In this document: one piece after another, positions 1 through 10,000 of the stretch | How the letters are laid out: every line of letters begins with the position of its first letter | How positions within the stretch are numbered: the stretch's first letter is position 1 | The notes under the pieces: model-generated | What the model saw: only the letters and a program-made list of their open reading frames with translations | Databases searched by the model: none | What the model was told of the DNA's origin: nothing | Assembly (NCBI RefSeq): GCF_000003605.2 | Contig: NW_003143297.1 | Location: 35,085 to 51,778 of the forward strand | Reading direction: 5' to 3' | DNA from: Saccoglossus kowalevskii | Taxonomy: Eukaryota; Hemichordata; Enteropneusta; Harrimaniidae | DNA length: 16,694 nt | Made by a program: the position numbers and the translations under genes

Positions 1-355
1 CTGTAATAAGTAAAACTTTTGTAAAATGACAAAAGTATTCATCAAGGAAAGGAGGGTGCCAGTCCACGGTCATGGTAGTATTTAAGTTTCATCTATTATG
101 TGTGTATGACTGCAAATATAGTGGAAATAGCAACAACGAGTTGTTATGCGTGGGGATACCCAGCTGCTTATCTCACAAACGAATGATGATATCAGATTCA
201 TCAAAACCCGTATGGAATAATGACACCAGTTTGACCAAATTATATGGAATAACGATATCTGTTTTTATGATTTTGTACTCATTATTAAGTAATTTATGTA
301 TTGTTCATTTAAGCGAAATTCACCGCGGGGGTAGTACAATTCACACAGGATTTAA
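1..355. other. 3' flank of the ADAM-like gene
   Basis: I see no exon, repeat or RNA gene here. A plus-strand frame of 97 codons at 72-365 has no family resemblance and no clear splice context. Confidence 0.5.
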
Positions 356-361
356 TTTATT
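356..361 (-). terminator. Polyadenylation signal AATAAA, distal
   Basis: A second AATAAA on the minus strand, 52 bases past the stop. Either signal could serve; two in tandem support a real transcript end here. Confidence 0.55.
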
Positions 362-394
362 GTAGCGGCGATTGATTGAGATCTATATCTATAA

Positions 395-400
395 TTTATT
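395..400 (-). terminator. Polyadenylation signal AATAAA, proximal
   Basis: AATAAA on the minus strand 13 bases past the stop codon of the ADAM-like gene. The 3' UTR would be very short. Confidence 0.6.
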
Positions 401-413
401 CATTTTTCACAGA

Positions 414-1011
414 TTAAACTAAAGGTATGAGCTCACCGATTATAAATTCTTTGTCATCTCGTCTGCGCTTTTCAGTTGTCGTTACCACTTTCGCTTTTAC
501 TATCTGCTTCGGCGTTGCCTTAGTAGTTATAATATTAATAATGTTTGCAACATGTTCATAAAAACTAGTACCGTTGTTAGCAGTATTGTTGCTTATTTGC
601 TCTCCCAAGAGTCTCCGATTAGTCGTAAGTGTCTTGTAGTCGGCGGGACTGGCTATACGATTGATGACGTCATTGCCCTTTTCAATCCAGGGGTTATATG
701 TTTTAAGACGATCGCTATTCATATAACGCTTTCTAATTAGGCGAGTCGCTGCAAGTTCCGCGATTTCCACTTGCTTGATCTCTCTCATGCGTGATACTTC
801 GCTGGTAATACTTGAAATTGTTGTATCATTTGAAAAAGGGTGAATAGCTCTATTTTCTGTTCTCTTTTTGCGAACTGAGGTTGTGATGCGTGTATCGGTC
901 ACCAATGAAGAGTCTTTCAGGGTGCCAAAAAGACAGTTTCCATTTCCACTGCCCAGGAAGTCGTTGTAATCCGCAGAACTACATGTCGAGAATCGGCGAG
1001 GAGGTTCTAAT
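414..1011 (-). CDS. ADAM terminal exon: end of protease domain fused to a novel cysteine-free tail
   Basis: Acceptor cgttttgctcttag starts a 598-bp open exon ending in TAA. It opens with LEPPRRFSTCSSADYNDFLG, then GNGNCLFG, the normal end of an ADAM protease domain (F-S-x-C-S, then F-L-x-x-G-x-G-x-C-L-F). The disintegrin domain should follow, starting near E-C-G-N-G; it is missing. Instead about 168 residues follow, with no cysteine and no membrane segment, rich in Thr, Asn, Lys and Arg, with basic clusters RKKR and KRRR and possible glycosylation sites NDT, NNT and NGT. I do not recognise the tail. A frame this long in AT-rich DNA, closed just before polyadenylation signals, argues that it is translated. 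Confidence 0.85.
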
Positions 1012-4000
1012 CTAAGAGCAAAACGAAGGCCTTATTAGAGTGTCGACATGCTAAATACAGGTGCTAATATATTATTTGAAAAGATGTTTGTGTCATGCTT
1101 GATAATCGTGGTTAAGTGTATTTAGATATATCTGGCATTATTAATATCCGACATATTGGGGTTTGTGAGAGATATTACTACGCAAACGTTAATTTTAGGG
1201 TTTTGAGGGAGTGTGTATTGAAAATCTGTGATATGCTTTCATTTAGTCTTGGACAGTTAAAAATGTATGTATGGTAAAGATAGCATATCCCCGAAAAGAG
1301 AACATTTGCCCTCACCCCCCCCCCCGGCACTATCAATCAATATTACTAGTAATTTAATAATGTAATAATTAATTAGTATAATAATATCTACAAATACTGT
1401 AAACGGCTAGGTTAATAAACACGAGCAGTTAATAATCTTTAACTCGATTATGCTATTATATTTGCTATTTACTCGAGACATACGTACATACCCCATAGTA
1501 GACTCCATAATACAGCCATATGGATCTGGACAGCTACAGTTTCCTACATGTGAAAAATTGAGTCAGTCAAAAACTTTTACTAATCAATAGCATTAAAATG
1601 AAACATAATAACTAGCCATTTATTTACTCCCAATAAGTAAGTAAGTTAGGTAAATGTTGGGTTTCAAAATTACTACACCACACCACGATACCAACTTACT
1701 TCCATCGTCATGCACCATACCAATCGTATGACCAATTCCATGCGCCAATAGCGCTCCCACTATTGCAGGATTGTTCACAGACTGAAATACAGGGTAAAAG
1801 AAACGTTAGCACGCAATATTAAACCAAACAACGACGTGAATGATCTAGTATGGTCTATCAGATATAGGATACTATCTGTTACTATTTTGTACTACATTTC
1901 AAATGTTAAACCATTGTTACTATTCCAACATTTATAAACTTTATAATATATGCGTGAATGTTACCTCGATGGCACTTCCAGTAACTTTGTCTGAGCACAA
2001 ACATCTGTATCGTTGTTTAATGGGTCGGTTACTATCAAATGATCGGCCACTGGAATACACGAAAAACAAGTCGCGTTTTATAAAACATGTCAAGAAGAAG
2101 TTTTTCATATTATATGGAATTGTAACACCGTGCATATTAATGAATCGTGTTAGAAAATACTGAACATGCTTATGGCACTTACGATAGCAAATGCACAGTG
2201 CGGTGACAATATTTCTGTGCGTACCCTTTCTGGGGTAGTAGACAAAGAGATTATGTAATGTCTCTGATATATCTTCGGATACACGCATCATTTCACCAGA
2301 AGTCCACGTTTCCATGGAGACCATTTTAATGCGCGTATTCATCTGCGTTTTATATAGCTGAGCGGGGAAAAAGTAATACTAATCAGCGGAGCTTTGTGGG
2401 GATATTTGATATAATGTGTTTTAATGCACGTTTCATATTAAAATTGATGTTTGAACGTGCATGAATGTTCAGGATGACGTGTACTTTGGCGGCATTATCA
2501 ATAGTACATGTGCATGTTTACCATTCGTGTATTCAGCGTATTGTCGGCCGCCTTTAAACCAGTTGAAGTGAAATTGTGCAAGTATCTCCATTGTCCATGT
2601 TCACAGAACTCATCGCATTATCCTGTGTGGTTATTTGCGATACGCAGGTATAATTCAACATTAGATTTATATGAAAGTCGGCAATTCAAGTATACTTACT
2701 TCATCTACTATATTAGCCACAGTTTTTGCGAAGTCGTTGGTTATTTCTAAATTCTGTCCGTAAGCGTGGTACTATTGAATACATACAAAACGCCAATTAA
2801 TGATTTTAAAATATTTCAAAATATTAAATACATGTTACCTCGAGTGGAATATGGACAACATGACTACGTTGGTACTTTAATTTACGTTTTATCTTGTATA
2901 CTATCGTCGTGCATATAGATCTACGTATCATATGTCCTATCCAATGAATGGCCCATTAAAACGATTTGAAAATCGCTCCTCTTCAACCCAAAGATTCTAA
3001 CAATTGCAGGCATATTCAGAACAGATGAACATGCAAAACATAAGTATGAACTGACGATGACGGCAAAGCTTTTCACCACTGTAAGAAGATGCGCACCCCA
3101 CTACGCCACGCTAATCGTCCCATAGAAGACGTCACAAAATAGCGAGAAATGAGCGTGGACCTACAGTGATTCGATGAATTCATGTGTATATATCCGAGTC
3201 GAAAATATATGTATATGTACGACAAAATGGTACGCAAATTTGAACTGTATTTTACTCTTGTTTCTATTATGTCTGAATACCCAAATTCGTCTAAATAGAG
3301 GTGTGGGTAATTAAACCCGTGTAATTCATTACTATACATATGTGCATGTGAATCGGATGAATGAATTCGTAGATGTCTTCCGAGCAGGTAATTCGAACAT
3401 ACACATCAGATATTGTTGTAGGCAAATTACAACACTAGATCTTATCAAAGGACTGGCAGTTGTAATTGCCATAGTAACCAAAGCCTAGGTACAGATGTCA
3501 CAGCCCTGAAATAACACGCACACCTGACAAACAGATACATTGACTTACTAAACCATTGTCGTTGATCAGCATTAATCCTATGTGTTTTGTTTCTGGAGAG
3601 ACGACATCTCGCTGTAATATAATAACCATGATATTATAGTGTGCAACATTATAGAAATTTAAAATAATTCGAAATAACTAGATGTTTTTGCATGTTCAAT
3701 CATTCAGACCAAATCTAGTTAATACAGTTAAAAGCGTAGAAATTAAAAATTCGCATATATATATATGAACGCCGAATGTGAACATACCCTTTGAGTGGGG
3801 TCCTCATGTATATAGTTATTATCTTCTATGCTTGTAGCTGTAAATGTATAATGTGTTAACACGTACGGTACAGGCGCCATCCCGACTTTGATATTAATAA
3901 TTGATTGCTGAAGCTTAACATAATCTTTGGGGTTTCATCGAAAACGTGTCTGCTAAACAGTCTCGATTAATGCTCGAAGGGCATATACCTAAACACTGCA

Positions 4001-7000
4001 ATTAAAGGCTTACATGTGTATACAGTTGCGTATATCGAACTAATAGTAAAACGATGTAATGTATCATTGTCGAACTTATTTTATGTGTAGACTTGGCCCC
4101 GACTGGTTCACGATATGTACGGTCAATGGTTTGTGCATGCACACATTTGCACCAGGCGACTCCACATTGTTTTATGATTTTGCGGTATCCCAAGAAACCT
4201 GACATGCAAATGGCGCCTGAGATCTCATCGGGAGCGTGAATGCCACAGAACTGTTTTCGCTCCTCACATATTTTTTTCATTTTCCCCGTCATCGTGTCTA
4301 CTGCACCCCTATTCTCGGCGGAATTTCCAAATCATCTTAGGGTTTGATATAAAACGACTAGCTACGAACGAGGATGTCTATTCAAGTTGACCACCTACTC
4401 AGACAAAAAATCACATCACTCCTACTGCTGAATATGCAAATTACTCTTGAATCCAGATTCTTAGATACATATATAGTAGAAGAAAACACACGTACCAGCT
4501 ACAGATGTACCTTTGGTTGGTAGAGTGGCTTTGTATACTATATGTGAATATTCATCAGTCTGCAATAATATAATAATAGTCTACAACATATATCGAGATT
4601 ATGTCTAGAATACTTCACTGACATGCGATATTACGCTATTTTATGAAATAAAAATTGTACAAATGATATGTAAAAAACATAAGTATTGGAACAATAAAAA
4701 TATAACAATGTAGTAGTGAACATGATCTCTAGAATAACGTATACATCATGCAGCAGGCCTGACGGCTTTTGTTGTGCAAGTTGTTGTGTTATGTGACGAT
4801 TTACGTAGCATAATTTATTTATAAAGATTTGATATTGATTTCCAATATTTATAGTCGATTTAAATTCATATTCACTCATCGTGAATAAATTATTATATTC
4901 TACATGAAAGTGTACTGCGGATGATTATTACATGCGGGACTGTTTCTGTGTGAGTTAGGAAAACCACACTCGAAGCCAGGGGCAACCAGAGTCTAAATAG
5001 TGACTACCCCGGCTTGAAAATTTACCACCAAGCATGATGTGAATTAACATGCCTCCTGGTGTACAAATGTTGTGAAATTGAATCCGTAAATCATTTTGGA
5101 TGTTTTTCAAGAAATGTAATGTATAGAATAAATTCTATCAGGATTTCCTGGCTAAACTCTAGATAATTTAGTTCATTCAAATTCTATTCTTAAACGAGTC
5201 TACGATATAATAATCGCTTAATTTACTTGTCCTAAATATATAGCCCTAGTTTTCAAGATTGTATACTCGCCACTTCCCACCAAACTGTCACTGTTTTCCC
5301 TTTCATCCCCAGATGAACATAACCTTACCTTTGAATTCTGTATCTTGATAGGTTCGATGACGTAAGTATGGTTTCCGTCACTGAACACACCACTATTAAA
5401 TCAAATAGAACACTACATCAGAAAGCTCTTTATTTATAATGCAAGTTTTCCTGTATTCTTCATATCTATTAATTCATGTTTTTGTCAAATATATTACTCT
5501 CAAATAATGTTTTTTTGTCAAATATATTGCTCGTTTATGTGTTTACATATACACACCATTGTATTACTACTTACATAAATATCTATTGATTTATTATTTT
5601 GCTATTTACTAGAAATCTTTCATAGGGCGCAAAATTTTCATCGCCAACCCTCGACTGTAATTGGTCAGTTTCTGTCATCCCTTGTTTCATTGGTTAGTGC
5701 CCTAATTAATTAGTAATCGTCATCTCTATTTATCCCAATGAAACCAATGCATCGAGTAGACCTGATTAATGAACACTCTAACCAATCACTGCACAGTATT
5801 TATCGTCACAGGACGAAAACTAGACCAATCAACAGAAAGAAACACGACGATAAGTTATCATCTTTGTTGCAAGATGGCTTGTAGTGCTACTAATCACTCT
5901 TAATCACTGCACCTGTACACATAATCGTCTTATTGACACTCACCGTATTCCCTTACACGTTGATATAGCTACAGAAGAATTTGTTACGTTCCTCACAATA
6001 CCATGGTAGTAGCACATTTCGGCACCCTGTAACAGACAATTGCAATGTATCACCGAGTAACGTCATCAGTAACATCGGTAACGTTCCGGTGGGCAGTGGG
6101 TATACAATAAACGAGTTTCAAGTATTCCAGTTGCTACGCTACTGCATGAGAGCGCGGCTGGTGGAAATTGGGATGTGATTTGATGACCATAGCCATTACG
6201 TTCGTAATCCTGCTCCTCATAAGTGTAATGTTATTCCGTGTATATTATCCACAATTAATGTCTTGAATTTATGTATAGATACTAAATGTTCTGTCTTGAG
6301 AGACTGAAACTGACGTGTGAATTACAGCTAGATAAATAGAAACCCGGAAATCATTGCAACAGTGTCTACATGACTAAATTACAATAAAGTAGTCACGCAG
6401 AAAATATAAATGTTTAAATACAATGATGTGGCAGACTACCAGTAGAGCAATCTATTATTAGGTAACACAAATGTAAAGTCAGGGTATATATGCCACTTTG
6501 TATTATGTTTGACTTTCTAATTACTGAACAATCACCAAATCGTATTTTCCTGATTTTAATTCGAAAATCAATTTTGAAAATACAAAATAGGATGAACGTG
6601 ATGAAAAACAAAATACATGAAAACATGTCATCTTAACTCAACGCTGATATCATGTCGCAACAAAAATTATTGAATTACAGGCATTATTATATATCTATCA
6701 CCGTAATGCCATAAGTTACAGCGTGCCGTAATTTTGCGGTATTTTTGCGGGGTATTTTCATCCTACCATATTAGGAAATGTGAATTCCAAATATGGAATG
6801 ATTACACGCGTAAGCGTCCTCTAATTATTAAAAAAACATGGCTGCCATCAGAGTTTGACCGGATTCAACACAAAGAAGTTCGCTGATTCTGTTCTAAACA
6901 TTTTGGATTTCGGCATTCCCATGGTGTTTCCTTGGAAGGAAAAGATGTATAATAATAATAAGGTTATTGCGACAATATCTCAAAGTATGCAGTCAGACAG

Positions 7001-10000
7001 TACGCCGCGCATCGACCTCCGCTGCGCGTCGGTCGATACTCCAGTTGTACTGTCTTCGTGCATACTTTGAGGTATTTGCGTAATAAACTCATATTATGCG
7101 TAGATACTAACCTGTTTAATGATCGTTCTGTTCGTTGACGAGTAATGCATTTCCGTGTAGTTAGATGAAAAAAGACCACTAAGAACAAAAAGTAAATTCA
7201 TTACATTCAGTTACCATACATTACATTACAATCATATTTTTCAACGATTTTTTGGGGGGAAAGAAAAAGTGCCGGTTAAATCCTATATTATTACATGATT
7301 GTTGCTATGAACTACAAACATTAAATCCCAATGATAATTCATAACGGGAAGATTGAATAGATCACCACAATGGGTATAGAAGATATTATCTCATGTCACA
7401 CTACATACTATATAACTTATAATTTTATATTCCTGGCACTAATTATGCGCTAAATACAGATTTCTCTGATGCATCTGGCAGTTCTACAAACACTCTACAC
7501 TCTATTCATGGGGATTTCCACTATAGATTTATATTAGATTCATCTAGCTACTCAATCAAAGAACTTTCCACGGTCTTAACATCTGTTCTTTATGTCATCA
7601 AAGATGGAAATAACAATAAAAGGGAGGTGAAATCATACAATTTCACCCTTGGGTATATTAATGATGTACTTTTCATCAATAATTATCTTTCTATGAAATA
7701 TTCATCTGAATTTGAAATAAAAAAACAAAATCAAGTTCTTCTGCTTCATGTCTCGATACAAGATTGATTTTACCACCCCCAATCGTACCCATCTTTTAGT
7801 AATATTCCTTGTTTTATAAGCTAGAACTTCCAATGAATAACTTTTATCATTCAAAATATGGAAAATCACTACTGATTATTTCGACAATATGTGTCTTATG
7901 TAGAAGTTCTTTCATAAATTGACTTCTCAGAATCATACATGGCAACTGCTAGCGGTGGTGCAGGGTATGACTACCCGTTTGCAATTAACACCCAATATAT
8001 GCCCTTGAGGTCCATAAATCTTCTTTTGTACATTTATTGTTGTGAATGCTCCGAGGCTGATCATTTCCTCTCGTGTACTGCATTAAGTTCAGTACTGCTG
8101 TAAACACTGACCGATGTACGTTCCATATATTGTTACATGTCCATTTTACTTTGTTGAAATTCCAAAACGACTATTAATTAATATAGATTAAGTATATTGA
8201 GTATATGCAATTCGTAACATTTATAGTATGGGATATAAGGAACATGGAACAAAGGACGTGGCGCTGCCAATTATTGCGTGATAATATGGTAAGGATGGGG
8301 ATGTGCGCAATAATGTTCCCGATGAAAATTACCAGCATTTCTCAGTCACCTGAACGGTTAATGGTTGGTTCGTTGTTGTTTAAACAATTCATACAAATGT
8401 GGGAAAATAGTGATGTGATAGCAGATATTTCAGTATTGGGCTGCACACGGTACTATATTATTCTATAATGCCGTAATGATAAGAAAATGGTCACGAGGCC
8501 ACGTAGTCATGAACATGAACTATGGCAACATCTCAGAGCTAAAAGGCGTGATATAGATTTACAAATTTACAACTTCTCTTATCTTTTTTTATCGAACGCC
8601 AAACAAAATTACAACATACTCAACATTATTCAAAATTGTATACCAATTGTATTACTATGGAAATTGGGCATATTTTAAATTCTAGAAATGCCTATATAAT
8701 GGACGAAAACAAATCGGTTTCATTTATGTAGATCAGAAGGGTTGTTTCAACAGAATTATCTCCAACACAATGTCAACATGAAAACCATCAACACCGTAAA
8801 TACACGTACTTAACGATCATGTTTTATTGAGATAAATCGGTGTCAATAACAGGGCACCTGTATGTCGACAGATTAGTATATCATTAGACACTTATTTCCC
8901 TAGAGGCGATGTATTTCTGTATTCTAACAATAACCGCAGCTAACCTACGTGAGGTAGGTCAGGTATGAATCGAGCGATGTTCTTGAAAGGTAAACTAAAA
9001 TTATGGCTGCGGGCTTTTTGTTATCAGTCATTTCAAATAACGTTATAGATCACCGTTGTCGGGTCATTCCGTGAACTATAAGAAGATAAACTACACAATT
9101 ATGACAGTTGCATACATAAATTATAATAATTACAAAAATAACAATAGAATATAAATATAACAGAAGTAATATTAATGATAATGTTACAAAACTGTATTTA
9201 CTTCTGATGCAGCTGCTACCGTTATTTACGATCGACTGCACGTTGTAATTGGTATAATTTTAAAACAGATTATTTTAAGGATTAGTTGAATGTTTGTGGG
9301 ACTTGCAGATTCACACTGTTACAATTAAGGAGCTCTTCCACAAGTAGAAGATGCTAATTAAAGTATAAATGCAGCTTCGTGGACATTCGCTGTCTTTAAA
9401 AAAAGTGTTTGCATTTGCTGTATTTACATTGCTTTAGCTCCACATTATCAATATTGAACTAAAATGAAATACTCAAAAGTGAAAAGAACTCTTTTAATTT
9501 GCTATATATATTCACTACGTACACAAGAGCTATAAACGCTTAATCACAAGCGTCCAACAATTATATAATGACATTTAAACACTATCTTGATATCGTACAC
9601 AAAGCTTCCGAAAGCTTCTTTGTGTAACAGGATGTTATGCGGCTAACCCATAATTAATACTACTTAATTAAGTATTTAATACTTATTATATTAAATTAAA
9701 AAGGCCTACATTATGTAAATGTTTCGAATGTAGTGAACAACAAACGATGGAAGAAATTTGTTTAAAATTTCCTCATCAACCGAATAGTAGTATGTTTTAC
9801 TACTTGTGGTTGAGCTCCAAAAATATGATGTCTTAATATCAAAACAACAAAAATATAATTCTAGAGCCCCGTCGCTCATGTTTCTGCTCTACACTTCGAG
9901 AATCGTGTCTAATGGATGGTACCTGACTGCTTACTGCATGACCACATGCATTGATCGTTGAGTTAGTAAACGTCATCTATAGGGAATAGGTATTTAAAGT

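Noticed and set aside
552-740. Plus-strand frame of 62 codons
   Set aside because: It is the opposite strand of the long ADAM terminal exon.
1941-2342. Minus-strand open frame of 133 codons read as one protein
   Set aside because: It runs across an intron. The two ends are real ADAM exons (2183-2357 and 1965-2049) with good splice sites; the middle (2050-2182) is intron that happens to be open.
2508-2750. Plus-strand frame of 80 codons
   Set aside because: It overlaps the minus-strand exon 2700-2753, which has a clear family match; this frame has none.
3073-3339. Minus-strand frame of 88 codons as an additional ADAM exon
   Set aside because: The acceptor near its 3' half is fair, but the translation does not resemble the family, and the neighbouring exons already join in phase without it.
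4002-4292. Minus-strand frame of 96 codons as a separate gene
   Set aside because: Only the part at 4199-4250 matches an ADAM prodomain; the rest reads through a plausible donor into intron.
5981-6178. Plus-strand frame of 65 codons
   Set aside because: It is antisense to the secure prodomain exon 5944-6026.
6964-7188. Minus-strand and plus-strand frames over the hairpin
   Set aside because: Both run through the inverted repeat; their composition reflects the palindrome and not a protein.
8935-8960. Palindrome CCTACGTGAGGTAGG as a possible regulatory hairpin
   Set aside because: The stem is only five bases, which is common by chance.
9185-9240. Minus-strand mini-exon reading SIVNNGSSCIR with acceptor gtgcag and donor gtaaat
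   Set aside because: The splice sites look fair, but the phase does not fit between the prodomain exons on either side, and the sequence is not needed for the domain.
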